Notes: generated by a model not told the origin, from the letters alone. A DNA stretch of 64,000 nt from Pseudomonas nitroreducens (GCF_024170165.1 NZ_JALJXP010000001.1:806001-870000), one strand, 5' to 3'; counted from the stretch's first letter, positions 16,128-25,339 are shown. Program-made: numbers and translations.

Positions 16128-16642
16128 GTCGGCTCGCCGTACAGCGCGATGTAGCACTGGCGCAGGCCCTGGGCGATGTACTGGCGCACGCGCGGTACGG
16201 ATACGCCCAGTTGCTCGGCGATCTCGGCGTGGCCCAGGCCGTCCAGGCGGTTGAGCAGGAAGGCACTGCGCGCGCGGGTGGACAGCTTGCCCAGCAGGCG
16301 GTCGATCTCGCGCAGGTCGGCGAGGATCAGGCAGTGCTCCTCGGCAGAGGGCTGGATCGCTTCGGGCAGGCATTTCAGCTCGTCGAGGTAGGCCTGTTCC
16401 AGCGCCACGCGGCGCCAGTGATCCACCAGCAGGCCCTTGGCGACGGTCACCAGGAAGGCGCGCGGTTCGCGCAGAGAGGGCAGCTCGCGACGACCGAGTA
16501 CGCGGACGAAGGTGTCCTGGCTCAGGTCTTCGGCGCGCTGCGGACAGCCCAGGCTGCGATTCAGCCAGGCAGTCAGCCAGTCGCGGTGATCGCGATACAA
16601 GGCGCCAACGAGTTCGCCGCTACCCATCTGGATGGCCGACAA
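16124..16642 (-). CDS. fiuI: ECF sigma factor FiuI (FecI type)
   Basis: A 172-residue iron-starvation extracytoplasmic-function sigma factor. Region 2 (~15-80) has LYRDHRDWLTAWLNR, CPQRAEDLSQDTFVRVL and REPRAFLVTVAKGLLVDHWRR; region 4 (~110-165) has LSTRARSAFLLNRLDGLGHA and EIAEQLGVSVPRVRQYIAQG, the helix-turn-helix that reads the -35 element. Its stop codon overlaps the fiuR start by four bases. A Fur-box-like sequence about 40 bp upstream fits iron repression. Confidence 0.92.
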   Translation of the reverse strand: MSAIQMGSGELVGALYRDHRDWLTAWLNRSLGCPQRAEDLSQDTFVRVLGRRELPSLREPRAFLVTVAKGLLVDHWRRVALEQAYLDELKCLPEAIQPSAEEHCLILADLREIDRLLGKLSTRARSAFLLNRLDGLGHAEIAEQLGVSVPRVRQYIAQGLRQCYIALYGEPT

Positions 16643-16678
16643 GCTACTCCCCCAATGACCCCAAATGGGATCAAGCTA

Positions 16679-16697
16679 AAAAACGATAACCATTCGC
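16679..16697 (-). promoter_or_regulatory. Fur-box-like sequence upstream of fiuI
   Basis: On the minus strand the core reads AATGGTTATCGTT, matching 10 of 13 bases of the Fur-box core AATGATAATCATT. It sits about 40 bases upstream of the fiuI ATG, within the divergent gap shared with the GST gene. Confidence 0.55.
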
Positions 16698-16814
16698 AAA
16701 TGATCGCAAAGTGCAGTCACGCGCGCAATTGGCACCCGTCGGCTTTTGTCACCGGTCGCCCGCCTTTCGGCGCCGTTCTACAATCGGACGACCCTTTTCG
16801 CGGAAAGCCTCGCC

Positions 16815-17567
16815 ATGTCCGAACCCGTGCTGATCATCGGTTCCTTTCTTTCCCCCTATGTGCGCAAGGCGCTGGTCCTGCTGGAAATGAAGGGCGTGGA
16901 CTACCGCGTCGATTCCGTCGTGCCGTTCTTCGGCAACGAGGCGTTCGAGCGCCTGAGCCCGCTGCGCCAGGTGCCGGTGCTGGTGGATGGCGAGCTGGTG
17001 CTGAACGACTCCTCGGTGATCTGCCAGTACCTGGAGGAGCGTTACCCAGAACCGGCACTTTACCCGGCGGATATCGCCGAGCGTGCCCGTGCACGCTGGA
17101 TCGAGGAGTTCGCCGACAGCCGCATGGGCCAGGTAGTGATCTGGCAGCTGTTCGACCAGCTGGTGATCGGCCGCGGCGTGTGGGGCCGTGAGCCGGATGC
17201 GGCGCTGCTGGAGAAGACCTGCCAGCATGATCTGCCGGCGGTGTTCGATTACCTGGAGGCGCAGTTGCCGGAAAGCGGCTGGCTGTTCGGCGAGCTGTCC
17301 ATTGCTGACATCAGCGTCGCCTGCTTCATGCGCAATGCGCAGTTCGCCCGCTACGAACTGGACGCCCAACGCTGGCCGAAACTGGCGGCGCTGCTCGCGG
17401 CCGCTTTCGCGCTGCCGGCCTTCCAGAAGCTCAACCCGTTCGAGCGTGCCATCGCCCGCACGCCCATCGCCCAGCAGCGCGAAGCGCTGATCGCCGCCGG
17501 CGCGCCGGTCAGCGAGGTCAGCCACATGCGCGAACAGCCGGTGCGCGGACCGATGAGCCGCAGCTGA
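16815..17567 (+). CDS. Glutathione S-transferase family protein
   Basis: A 250-residue GST. Thioredoxin-like domain: IIGSFLSPYVRKALVLLEMKG (~7-26, Ser-containing active-site loop), the cis-Pro strand LRQVPVLVDG (~49-58) and NDSSVICQYLEERYP (~63-77). The helical C-terminal domain includes LFGELSIADISVACF, the N-capping/hydrophobic-staple region typical of GSTs. The ATG at 16815 begins the conserved fold; an in-frame codon at 16746 would add unconserved sequence. It is divergent from fiuI, and the same pairing exists in P. aeruginosa as I recall. Substrate unknown. Confidence 0.82.
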   Translation: MSEPVLIIGSFLSPYVRKALVLLEMKGVDYRVDSVVPFFGNEAFERLSPLRQVPVLVDGELVLNDSSVICQYLEERYPEPALYPADIAERARARWIEEFADSRMGQVVIWQLFDQLVIGRGVWGREPDAALLEKTCQHDLPAVFDYLEAQLPESGWLFGELSIADISVACFMRNAQFARYELDAQRWPKLAALLAAAFALPAFQKLNPFERAIARTPIAQQREALIAAGAPVSEVSHMREQPVRGPMSRS

Positions 17568-18443
17568 TCAGGCGTGCTGCAGAAAGCTCCAGAGTCGCTG
17601 CGCGACCGGGCCGTGGGCGCGGTCGCGCAGGCGCGCGGCGACCAGCTCCTCGCGACGGCCGGGCAGGTGGGGGCCGCTGAGATCGCGCAGGCGACCGTCG
17701 GCCAGTTCCTCGGCAATCAGGTGGCGCGGCAGATGGCCCCAGGCGAGGCCGTGCAGCACCAGCTCCTTCTTCATCGCCTGGTCCGGCACCGTGCATTGCG
17801 GCGCTCCTTCCAGGGTGAAGAAGTCTACCGGCGGCGAGTGCCGGGCGCTGTCGCGCATCACGCACTGGGTGAGCGAACGCAGGTGCTCCGGGCGGACGTC
17901 CGTGATGTCCGTCAGCAGCCCCGGCGCTATCACCGGGATGAAGTCCACTTCGCCCAGGTCCAGCCACTCCAGGCGTGGCTCGGCCTTGTCCACGCGGTGC
18001 AGGACCAATTCGGCCTCGCCATCGAGCAGCCGCTCCAGTGGCCCGCTGACGCTTTCGAAGTACAGCTGCAGCCGCGTGCGGGGTTGCGTGGCGAAGAAGT
18101 GAGCGAGCTTTTCCAGCAGGGCTGGGCGTGGGCAGAAGTCGCCGAGCACCACCCGTAGTTCGCTTTCTTCACCTGCTGCCAGGTGCGCAGCGTGGTCGCG
18201 CAGGCTGCCCAGTTCGCGGAGCAGGCCACGGGCACGGCGGTGGAAGGATTCGCCGGCGGCGGTCAGGGCGACACGATAGCCGCTGCGGTCCAGCAGCTCG
18301 AAGCCGAGCTGGTGCTCCAGGCGGGCCACGGCTGCGAAAATCGCCGGGTGCGAACGGTGCAACTGCTGGGCGGCAGCCTGGAAACCGCCGGATTCGACCA
18401 CGGCGTCGAAGCACTGCAGGTCGTGCAGGGTGAAGTCGTGCAT
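17568..18443 (-). CDS. LysR-family transcriptional regulator
   Basis: A 291-residue LysR-type regulator. The DNA-binding domain (1-65) has LHDLQCFDAVVESGGFQAAA and the recognition helix HRSHPAIFAAVARLEHQLG; the effector-binding domain (~90-290) is of the periplasmic-binding fold. The ATG at 18443 starts the canonical N-terminus; the frame upstream is antisense to the neighbouring hydrolase gene. It is divergent from that hydrolase across 96 bp, which is the usual layout of a LysR regulator and its target. Confidence 0.88.
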   Translation of the reverse strand: MHDFTLHDLQCFDAVVESGGFQAAAQQLHRSHPAIFAAVARLEHQLGFELLDRSGYRVALTAAGESFHRRARGLLRELGSLRDHAAHLAAGEESELRVVLGDFCPRPALLEKLAHFFATQPRTRLQLYFESVSGPLERLLDGEAELVLHRVDKAEPRLEWLDLGEVDFIPVIAPGLLTDITDVRPEHLRSLTQCVMRDSARHSPPVDFFTLEGAPQCTVPDQAMKKELVLHGLAWGHLPRHLIAEELADGRLRDLSGPHLPGRREELVAARLRDRAHGPVAQRLWSFLQHA

Positions 18444-18539
18444 GTCAGCTTTCCTGACAGAGATCGTCCAGTCTTTGTAAATTCTTCCAGAGTGCGCCGC
18501 AACTAGCCTCGTCTTAACCCCACTTGAGGAGAGGCTGCC

Positions 18540-19337
18540 ATGAGCCCGCTGCACTATCTGACTACCCGCGACAACGCCCGCATCGCCTATCGTCTGGACG
18601 GCCCCGCCGAACGCCCCCTGCTGGTGCTGTCCAACTCCATCGGCACCGACCTGCACATGTGGGATGGGCAGGTCGCTGCGTTGAGCGAACACTTCCGCGT
18701 GCTGCGTTACGACGCTCGCGGGCATGGTGCCTCCAGTGTTCCCGCCGGTCCCTATTCGCTGGCGCGGCTGGGAGAAGATGTGATCGAGCTGCTCGATTCG
18801 CTCGGCGTTCAGCGTGCGCATTTCCTCGGCCTTTCCCTCGGCGGCTTCGTTGGCCAGTGGCTGGCGCTGAATGCTCCGCAGCGCATCGGGCGACTGGTGC
18901 TGGCGAACACCTCCGCCTGGCTCGGGCCGAAAGAACAGTGGGATGCGCGCATCGCCGAGGTGCTGGCGGCGGAGGAAATGCAGGGCACTGCGGTGAGCTT
19001 CCTCGCCAACTGGTTCCCGGCGGCCTGGCTGGAGCCGCAGCGCGCAGAGGTGGCGCCGTTTCGCGCGACGCTGCTGGCGACCAACCGGCATGGGCTGGCC
19101 GGCTCCTTCGCCGCGGTGCAGGAGACCGATCTGCGCAGCGCGTTGCGCGATGTGCGTCTGCCCACGCTGGTGATCGCCGGGCAGTTCGACACGGTTACCG
19201 CGGCGGACCACAGCGAGCTGATTGCCCAGGCGATCCCCGGTGCTTGCCTGTTCACGCTGCCGACGGTGCACTTGTCGAACATCGAGTTTCCCCGTGAGTT
19301 CGAAGGCGCGGTGCTGGATTTCCTGCTGGCGCCCTGA
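18540..19337 (+). CDS. Alpha/beta hydrolase, PcaD-like (3-oxoadipate enol-lactonase family)
   Basis: A 265-residue alpha/beta hydrolase resembling 3-oxoadipate enol-lactonases. It has the oxyanion region LSNSIGTDLHMWDGQ (~37-51), the nucleophile elbow GLSLGGFVGQ (Ser ~99), the acidic residue in VIAGQFDTVTAAD, and the histidine in PTVHLSNIEFP (~241). There are no other protocatechuate genes nearby, so a role in the beta-ketoadipate pathway is doubtful. AGGAGAGG precedes the ATG. It is divergent from a LysR gene that probably controls it. Confidence 0.75.
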   Translation: MSPLHYLTTRDNARIAYRLDGPAERPLLVLSNSIGTDLHMWDGQVAALSEHFRVLRYDARGHGASSVPAGPYSLARLGEDVIELLDSLGVQRAHFLGLSLGGFVGQWLALNAPQRIGRLVLANTSAWLGPKEQWDARIAEVLAAEEMQGTAVSFLANWFPAAWLEPQRAEVAPFRATLLATNRHGLAGSFAAVQETDLRSALRDVRLPTLVIAGQFDTVTAADHSELIAQAIPGACLFTLPTVHLSNIEFPREFEGAVLDFLLAP

Positions 19338-19343
19338 ACGAAC

Positions 19344-19365
19344 AAGACCGCCCGAGGGCGGCCTT
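19344..19365. terminator. Bidirectional terminator
   Basis: AAGACCGCCCGAGGGCGGCCTT hairpin with a CCGCCC/GGGCGG stem between two convergent genes, serving the hydrolase and the permease. Confidence 0.7.
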
Positions 19366-19397
19366 GCTGCTTATCCACAAGTTCGATCAGCACACGC

Positions 19398-20927
19398 TCA
19401 ATGGTGCGCGGCATCCACCGCGATGGGCTCGCCGGAGACGTCCGCGTAGCGGCGCTTGCGGTCGGCCAGGGTGTAGTGGATCAGCGCGCCGAGGCCGGCG
19501 CCGAAGAACCAGGAGAACTGCGACAGCGCATCGAAAGCCGGCACCAGCGCCAGCACGATGGCGATCAGCGCGGCCGGGACGAACGCCGCCACGGCGCGCA
19601 GGTTCACGCCGCCGCTGTAGTGGTAGCTGGCGTCGCGGCTCTCGCTGTACAGCTCGGGCAGGTTCACCCGGCTGCGGCGCACCAGGTAGTAGTCGGTGAC
19701 GATGATCCCGTACAGCGGGCCGAGCAGCGCACCCAGGCCGCCGAGGAAATACACGATCACCGCCGGGCTGTTGTACAGGTGCCAGGGCAGGATCAGCACC
19801 GCGATGGTGGCGCTGAGCAGGCCGGCGCGGCGGAAGTTCAGCAGGTTCGGCGCGAGGTTGGTGAGCACGTAGGCCGGGGCGACGAAGTTGGCCATGATGT
19901 TCACCGCCACGGTGACGATCAGGAAGGCCAGGCAGGCCAGCACCAGGCCGAAGGTGTTGGGGATCGCGGCGACGATTTCCGTGGGGTTCTGCACCAGCTT
20001 GCCGTCGATGCTGAACTGCGCGCCGGCCAGCACCACGGCGATCAGCGCGAAGCCCAGCATGTTCACCGGCAGGCCCCAGAAGTTGCCGACGCTGATGGTG
20101 CGGCGGTCCGGGCAGTTGCGGGTGAAGTCGCAGAAATTGAGGATCATGGTGCCGTACAGCGATACCCACAGTGCGGCGGCGCCCAGCACTTTCAGCCACA
20201 TGGTCGAGCCGGTCGGCGCGTTGCCGCTGGACCAGGAGATCGACAGGCCGGCGCGCCAGTACATCCAGCCGGCGAGGCTGGCGAAGGCGACCAGGATGAT
20301 CGGCCCGGCGAAGGATTCGTAGCGGCGCACCATCTCCATGCCGTAGGCGAAGATCACCAGCTGCACACACCAGATGCCGAGGAAGGTGATCCAGCCCAGG
20401 GTCGACAGGCCGAGGATCGAGTCCTGGTCGTAGGCTTTCAGGTCCGGCGCGATGGCGGTGAGCAGCACGCGCAGGACCACCGAGGCGAGGTAGGTCTGGA
20501 TGCCGAACCAGGCGATGGCGATCACCGCGCGGATCAGCGCCGGCACTTGCGCGCCGTGGATGCCGAAGCTGATGCGGCACATCACCGGGTAGGGCAGGCC
20601 GGTCTTCTGGCCCATGTAGCCGGACAGGTTCATCAGGCCGTAGATCACCAGTGCACCGAGGGCGAACGCGGCGAGGATCTGCGCGCCGCTCATGCCCAGC
20701 GCGAAGAGGCCGATGGCGAAGGAGTAGTTGGCGATGTTGTGCACATCGTTGGTCCACAGCGCGAACAGGCTGTAGCGACCCCAGTTGCGCCCGGCGGCCC
20801 TGGTCGGCGCCAGATCGGCGCTGTACAGCCGCGGGCTCAGGCTTGGCGCGGCGGTCTTTGCGGACGCCGCGCCAGCGGCAGATTGGACAGGGGCAACGCC
20901 GGACAGGTGGGTAGGGCTGGAGTTCAT
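19398..20927 (-). CDS. NCS1-family nucleobase/hydantoin/allantoin permease
   Basis: A 509-residue inner-membrane cation symporter for a nitrogenous ring compound (hydantoin, allantoin, uracil or similar). NCS1 features: NWGRYSLFALWTNDVHNIAN (~48-67), SGYMGQKTGLPYPVMCRISFG (~107) and ISVGNFWGLPVNMLGFAL, across about 12 membrane helices, plus a soluble N-terminus of ~45 residues. No catabolic enzyme adjoins it, so the substrate cannot be assigned. A tandem TTGTnCACA motif lies ~240 bp upstream. Confidence 0.85.
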   Translation of the reverse strand: MNSSPTHLSGVAPVQSAAGAASAKTAAPSLSPRLYSADLAPTRAAGRNWGRYSLFALWTNDVHNIANYSFAIGLFALGMSGAQILAAFALGALVIYGLMNLSGYMGQKTGLPYPVMCRISFGIHGAQVPALIRAVIAIAWFGIQTYLASVVLRVLLTAIAPDLKAYDQDSILGLSTLGWITFLGIWCVQLVIFAYGMEMVRRYESFAGPIILVAFASLAGWMYWRAGLSISWSSGNAPTGSTMWLKVLGAAALWVSLYGTMILNFCDFTRNCPDRRTISVGNFWGLPVNMLGFALIAVVLAGAQFSIDGKLVQNPTEIVAAIPNTFGLVLACLAFLIVTVAVNIMANFVAPAYVLTNLAPNLLNFRRAGLLSATIAVLILPWHLYNSPAVIVYFLGGLGALLGPLYGIIVTDYYLVRRSRVNLPELYSESRDASYHYSGGVNLRAVAAFVPAALIAIVLALVPAFDALSQFSWFFGAGLGALIHYTLADRKRRYADVSGEPIAVDAAHH

Positions 20928-21163
20928 GGGCTACTCGGTTTTGTATGCACGGCTTTTTGTGGTTTGTGTGCAAAGCCAATTCCATGCCAGTACGGTTCCC
21001 GCTCTGCGCTCGCCCCTGTCTGTCGCGTCGGGATTTTCTGCTGCAGCCCTTTATTGGTGCGCCCTTGCTCCTCGCCCTGGTGGTCAGGAAATAAAATCTC
21101 CAAGCCAATCATTGACTTGCAGGTCAGGAATGGCCTGTGGCCAAAAAGGGTGAAGTGGGGATT

Positions 21164-21185
21164 TTGTACACAAAAATTGTGCACA
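21164..21185. promoter_or_regulatory. Tandem TTGTnCACA candidate operator
   Basis: TTGTACACAA at 21164-21173 and TTGTGCACA at 21177-21185, 13 bp apart; TGTGCACA is an 8-bp palindrome. Form resembles GntR/FadR-type operators; regulator unidentified. Confidence 0.4.
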
Positions 21186-21247
21186 GGCGTTACGTCTCCG
21201 GTTTCGAACCGCCGGCAAGCGATCGCGCCAAGCGCCCATCGCGGGCA

Positions 21248-21274
21248 TAAAAAAACCGCCCCGGAGGGCGGTTT
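21248..21274 (-). terminator. Terminator of glcB
   Basis: Stem AAACCGCCC/GGGCGGTTT with a short loop; the A-run at 21248-21255 becomes the U-tract on the minus strand, 22 bases after the glcB stop. Confidence 0.85.
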
Positions 21275-21295
21275 CTTCAACGCTTGGCGAAGTGC

Positions 21296-23473
21296 TTACA
21301 GACCGTTCTTGGCCTTGAACTCGCGGCGGCGGCGGTGCAGGACCGGCTCGGTGTAGCCGTTGGGCTGCTGGGTGCCTTCGAGGACCAGTTCCAGCGCAGC
21401 CTGGAAGGCCACGTTGTCGTCGAAGTTCGGCGCCATCGCGCGGTACTGGGCGTCACCGGCGTTCTGGCGATCCACCACCGAGGCCATGCGCTGGAGGCTC
21501 TCCAGCACCTGCTCCTGGGTCACCACGCCGTGGCGCAGCCAGTTGGCCAGCAGCTGGCTGGAGATGCGCAGGGTAGCGCGGTCTTCCATCAGGCCGACGT
21601 CGTTGATGTCCGGCACCTTGGAGCAGCCGACGCCCTGGTCGATCCAGCGGACCACGTAGCCGAGGATGCCCTGGGCGTTGTTGTCCAGCTCGTTCTTGAT
21701 CTCTTCCGCACTCCAGTTGGTGTTGGGGGCGAGCGGAATGGTCAGGATGTCGTCCACCGAAGCCGGTGCGCGCTTGGCCAGCTCGGCCTGACGAGCGAAC
21801 ACGTCGACCTTGTGGTAGTGCAGCGCGTGCAGGGTAGCGGCGGTCGGCGACGGAACCCAGGCGGTGTTGGCGCCGGCCAGCGGGTGAGCGATCTTCTGCT
21901 CGAGCATGGCGGCCATCAGGTCAGGCATGGCCCACATGCCCTTGCCGATCTGCGCCTTGCCTTGCAGGCCGGTAGCCAGGCCGACGTCGACGTTGTTGTT
22001 CTCGTAGGAACCGATCCATTTCTCGGTCTTCATGGCGCCCTTGCGCACCATGGCGCCGGCTTCCATGGAGGTGTGGATCTCGTCACCGGTGCGGTCGAGG
22101 AAGCCGGTGTTGATGAACACCACGCGCTCGGCGGCGGCCTTGATACAGGCCTTCAGGTTGACGGTGGTGCGGCGCTCTTCGTCCATGATGCCGACTTTCA
22201 GCGTGTTGCGCGGCAGGCCCAGCAGGTCCTCGACGCGGCTGAAGATTTCGGCGGCGAAGGCGACTTCTTCCGGGCCGTGCATCTTCGGCTTGACGATGTA
22301 CACGCTGCCGGTGCGGCTGTTCTTGCGAGTGGCGCTGCCGTTCAGGTTGTGAATGGCGATCAGGCTGGTGAACAGGCCGTCCTGGATGCCTTCGGGCACT
22401 TCATTGCCCTGGGCGTCGAGGATCGCCGGGTTGGTCATCAGGTGGCCAACGTTACGCACGAACAGCAGGGAGCGGCCATGCAGGCTCAGCTCGGAGCCGT
22501 CGGCCTTGGTGTAGACGCGGTCCGGGTTCATGGTGCGGGTGAAGGTGCTGCCGCCCTTGGAAACCTGCTCGGCGAGGTCACCCTTCATCAGGCCCAGCCA
22601 GTTGCGGTAGACCACGACCTTGTCGTCGGCGTCGACGGCGGCCACGGAGTCTTCGCAGTCCATGATGGTGGTCAGCGCGGACTCCATCAGGACGTCTTTC
22701 ACGCCAGCGGCATCGGTCTGGCCGATCGGGCTGGTCGGGTCGATCTGGATTTCGAAGTGCAGGCCGTTGTGCTTGAGCAGCACGGCCTTCGGCTTGGCGG
22801 CTTCGCCCTGGAAGGCGAGGAACTGGGCGGCGTTCTTCAGGCCGGTCTCGCTGCCGTTGTTCAGGGTCACGGCCAGTGCGCCGTTCTTCACCACGTAGGC
22901 GGTGGCGTCGACGTGGGAGCCGGTTTCCAGCGCAGCGGCTTCATCGAGGAAGGCGCGGGCGAAGGCGATCACCTTGTCACCGCGGACCTTGTTGTAGCCC
23001 TTGCCCTTCTCGGCGCCGTTCTCTTCGCTGATCGCGTCGGTGCCGTACAGTGCGTCGTACAGCGAGCCCCAGCGGGCGTTGGCGGCGTTCAGGGCGAAGC
23101 GCGCGTTCATCACCGGCACGACCAGTTGCGGGCCGGCCATGCGGGCGATTTCGTCGTCGACGTTCTGCGGGCTGGCCTGGAAGTCGGCCGGCACGGGCAG
23201 CAGGTAGCCGATTTCCTGCAGGAAGGCCTTGTAGGCGACCGCGTCATGCGGCTTGCCGGCGCGGGCCTGGTGCCAGCCGTCGACTTTCGCCTGGATGTCA
23301 TCGCGCTTGGCGAGCAGGGCCTTGTTCTTGGGGGCCAGGTCGTTGATTACGGTTTCTACGCCCGCCCAGAACTTGCCGGCTTCAATGCCGGTGCCGGGAA
23401 TGGCTTCGTTGTTCACGAAGTCGAAAAGGACTTTGGCGACCTGCAGGCCACCGACTTGAACGCGTTCAGTCAT
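21296..23473 (-). CDS. glcB: Malate synthase G
   Basis: A 725-residue cytosolic enzyme condensing glyoxylate and acetyl-CoA to malate, allowing growth on acetate, fatty acids and glycolate. Recognisable stretches are [37 protein letters not shown] with the catalytic Arg, [11 protein letters not shown], and the C-terminal [18 protein letters not shown] start at 23473, where GTGAGG precedes the ATG by seven bases; the frame also has an ATG at 23485. The length equals that of the isoform-G family. It stands alone with its own terminator. Confidence 0.96.
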   Translation of the reverse strand: MTERVQVGGLQVAKVLFDFVNNEAIPGTGIEAGKFWAGVETVINDLAPKNKALLAKRDDIQAKVDGWHQARAGKPHDAVAYKAFLQEIGYLLPVPADFQASPQNVDDEIARMAGPQLVVPVMNARFALNAANARWGSLYDALYGTDAISEENGAEKGKGYNKVRGDKVIAFARAFLDEAAALETGSHVDATAYVVKNGALAVTLNNGSETGLKNAAQFLAFQGEAAKPKAVLLKHNGLHFEIQIDPTSPIGQTDAAGVKDVLMESALTTIMDCEDSVAAVDADDKVVVYRNWLGLMKGDLAEQVSKGGSTFTRTMNPDRVYTKADGSELSLHGRSLLFVRNVGHLMTNPAILDAQGNEVPEGIQDGLFTSLIAIHNLNGSATRKNSRTGSVYIVKPKMHGPEEVAFAAEIFSRVEDLLGLPRNTLKVGIMDEERRTTVNLKACIKAAAERVVFINTGFLDRTGDEIHTSMEAGAMVRKGAMKTEKWIGSYENNNVDVGLATGLQGKAQIGKGMWAMPDLMAAMLEQKIAHPLAGANTAWVPSPTAATLHALHYHKVDVFARQAELAKRAPASVDDILTIPLAPNTNWSAEEIKNELDNNAQGILGYVVRWIDQGVGCSKVPDINDVGLMEDRATLRISSQLLANWLRHGVVTQEQVLESLQRMASVVDRQNAGDAQYRAMAPNFDDNVAFQAALELVLEGTQQPNGYTEPVLHRRRREFKAKNGL

Positions 23474-23767
23474 TGCTTGCCTCACTCTGCTCAGGACCAG
23501 CTCTGGACACAGGCAAAACGCCTTGTAGTCCGAGCCGCGGAATACTACATGATGCCGTGGGAAAAATCAGTGGGCTAGCGTCGCGGTTAGACCAAAGTAC
23601 GCATATCAGTCACGTAGCAGATCTTATGTTCGCAAATATCATCCGGATTGTTCCAGATAAATCTTAAAACTGTACACGCATTACCCGAACGGGTACCTGT
23701 GGCAGCCCGTCGCAGCCAGCTAACCTCGCCATGCCTATACTGCTTCTTCCCTCCTGGAGAATCCCGC
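23474..23767. other. Divergent promoter region of glcB and the GNAT gene
   Basis: An AT-richer 294-bp gap. I see no clear sigma-54 or sigma-70 consensus or palindrome, only GGAGA before the acetyltransferase start. Confidence 0.5.
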
Positions 23768-24217
23768 ATGTCCGTGACGCTTGCCACCCCCACCGATCTG
23801 GATGACCTGGTTCCGCTGTTCTCCGGCTACCTCGATTTCTACGAGGTGCCCGCGCCCCACGGGACGATTCGCGAGTTTCTCGGGGCGCGCATCGGCAGCG
23901 GGCAGTCCACGGTGTTCATCGCGCGCAGCATCGATGGGTTGGCGGTAGGCTTCGTGCAGCTGTACCCGTTCTTCGCTTCCCTGGCGCTGCAGGCTTCGTG
24001 GCTGGTCAGTGACCTCTACGTGCTACCCGCTGCACGCCGCGACGGCCATGGCGAAGCGCTGATGAACGCCGCCCGCGCCCACGGCGAAGCCACCGGCGCC
24101 TGCGGCCTGATGCTGGAGACGGCGAAGACCAACCACGCCGGTCAGTCGCTCTACGAGCGCCTGGGCTACCAGCGGGACGACAAGTTCTACACCTATTGGC
24201 TGGACCTCACGGCCTAG
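23768..24217 (+). CDS. GNAT-family N-acetyltransferase
   Basis: A 149-residue acetyltransferase. The acetyl-CoA-binding signature is VLPAARRDGHGEALMNAARA (~84-103, the R-x-x-G-x-G/A loop), followed by the beta5 strand LMLETAKTNHAGQSLYERLG. The ATG at 23768, preceded by CTGGAGA, is chosen over the longer open frame because the GNAT fold begins directly after it. It is divergent from glcB and 19 bp upstream of the ACT-domain gene. Substrate unknown. Confidence 0.8.
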   Translation: MSVTLATPTDLDDLVPLFSGYLDFYEVPAPHGTIREFLGARIGSGQSTVFIARSIDGLAVGFVQLYPFFASLALQASWLVSDLYVLPAARRDGHGEALMNAARAHGEATGACGLMLETAKTNHAGQSLYERLGYQRDDKFYTYWLDLTA

Positions 24218-24236
24218 CCCTTCGCGGAGACTGCTC

Positions 24237-24755
24237 ATGGACCACCTCGTATTGACCGTCATCGCCCAGGACCAGCCCGGTCTGGTGGAGCGCGTGGCCA
24301 AATGCATCGCCGCCCACGGCGGCAACTGGCTGGAAAGCCGCATGTCGCGCATGGCCGGGCAGTTCGCCGGGATCCTGCGCGTGGCGGTGCCCGCCGAGGG
24401 CTATGACGAACTGGTGGAAGGTCTGCAGGAGCTGAGCGAGCACGGCATCCGCGTGCTGATGGCGGAGAGCGGCATCGAGCCGGCCTGCAACTGGAAGCCG
24501 ATCCATCTCGACCTGGTGGGCAACGACCGCCCCGGCATCGTCCGCGATATCACCCAGCTGCTGGCCGAGCATGGCGTGAACCTGGAGAGTCTGACCACCG
24601 AGGTGCTCCCCGCCCCCATGAGCAGCGAGCCGCTGTTCCACGCCGAGGCGGTGCTGGCCGTGCCGCTGACCCTGCCGTTGGAAACCCTGCAGCAGAAGCT
24701 GGAGGAGCTGGCGGATGACCTGATGGTGGAGCTGAATTTCCACAGCGGGGAATGA
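24237..24755 (+). CDS. Two-ACT-domain protein, GcvR-like
   Basis: A 172-residue cytosolic regulator built of two ACT domains: residues ~1-80 (VLTVIAQDQPGLVERVAKCI ... WLESRMSRMAGQFAGIL) and ~88-170 (IHLDLVGNDRPGIVRDITQL ... VNLESLTTEVLPAPMS). GcvR, the accessory repressor of the glycine cleavage system, has the same architecture and length. No gcv genes are nearby, so binding glycine or a partner regulator is inferred. It follows the GNAT gene after 19 bp with GCGGAG as ribosome-binding site. Confidence 0.8.
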   Translation: MDHLVLTVIAQDQPGLVERVAKCIAAHGGNWLESRMSRMAGQFAGILRVAVPAEGYDELVEGLQELSEHGIRVLMAESGIEPACNWKPIHLDLVGNDRPGIVRDITQLLAEHGVNLESLTTEVLPAPMSSEPLFHAEAVLAVPLTLPLETLQQKLEELADDLMVELNFHSGE

Positions 24756-24779
24756 CCGCCCTGCTCTGATTGCAAGTCC

Positions 24780-25339
24780 TGTGGAAAAACCTGTGGGCTC
24801 TCTGTTGATGGATTGACGGAGAGCCCATTTCATTTGGGCTTCACGCCGATCTGCTTATCCCCCTTCTGCTGCTCGGCTGCACACAGATTGCGGGGATCGA
24901 GCCGTGGGCATGCTGTTGATAAGTCTCTGTAGCCCTTTATTTTAGCGGTCTTCATGGGTGAGGTCGTTTTTTGTACAGGCGGCGTGCAGCGGATCGAGCA
25001 CGGCGGGCCGGCCAGTGGCTGTGCACAAATACGCTGGAAGAGTCTGTGGAGAAGCCGTTCATGGAATGCTGCAGGGCACGTTGGCTGTGGCTTTCAGAGC
25101 GTTGTCCACTTTCTGATCGAGCAGCGCTACGCCATCCACACGAAGCGGGGATCAGCCTGTGGAAAAGCCGGGGGAATATTCACACAGCCCAGTATTGACG
25201 GCGCTTCTGTGCTTTTGGTCGATTTTTGATCGATTGCCGGCGTGTACCTGGGAAAAGCCGCTGCGGGAGGCGTGTGGCGGGACGGCCTGTGGACGAACGG
25301 GCCGTTATCCCCGCAAACACGGGATAGAGCTGTGGACAA
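24780..25339. other. Gene-free stretch with a cluster of DnaA-box-like 9-mers
   Basis: The 647-bp gap between the GcvR-like gene and rarD has no believable gene. It holds ten near matches to TTATCCACA or its complement TGTGGATAA: TGTGGAAAA (24780, 25158), TTATCCCC (24855, 25315), TGTTGATAA (24914), TGTGGAGAA (25045), TTGTCCACT (25102), CCATCCACA (25132), TGTGGACGA (25288) and TGTGGACAA (25331). None is a perfect box. Confidence 0.5.
24795..24826 (+). terminator. Hairpin after the GcvR-like gene
   Basis: GGGCTCTC/GAGAGCCC 8-bp stem with a 16-base loop 40 bases after the stop; followed by ATTTCATTT rather than a clean U-tract. Confidence 0.5.

Larger units (their letters stand above)
20928..21295. 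other. Gap between glcB and the permease
   Basis: Holds the glcB terminator at its right end (21248-21274) and, at 21164-21185, the tandem TTGTACACAA/TTGTGCACA motif. The stretch just before the permease start has two further TTTGT-type T/G-rich boxes (about 20939-20980). No convincing gene is seen. Confidence 0.5.

Noticed and set aside
12405-16642. Pyoverdine or pyochelin receptor for the TonB gene
   Set aside because: The STN domain, the fiuR-fiuI order and the neighbouring GST fit the ferrichrome FiuA system better, and no siderophore synthesis genes are present.
20924-21280. 118-codon minus-strand frame between glcB and the permease
   Set aside because: Runs through the glcB terminator, has no ribosome-binding site and looks unlike a protein.
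24780-25339. DnaA-box cluster as the chromosomal origin oriC
   Set aside because: No dnaA, dnaN, gyrB or rpmH nearby, no perfect boxes and no AT-rich unwinding element.
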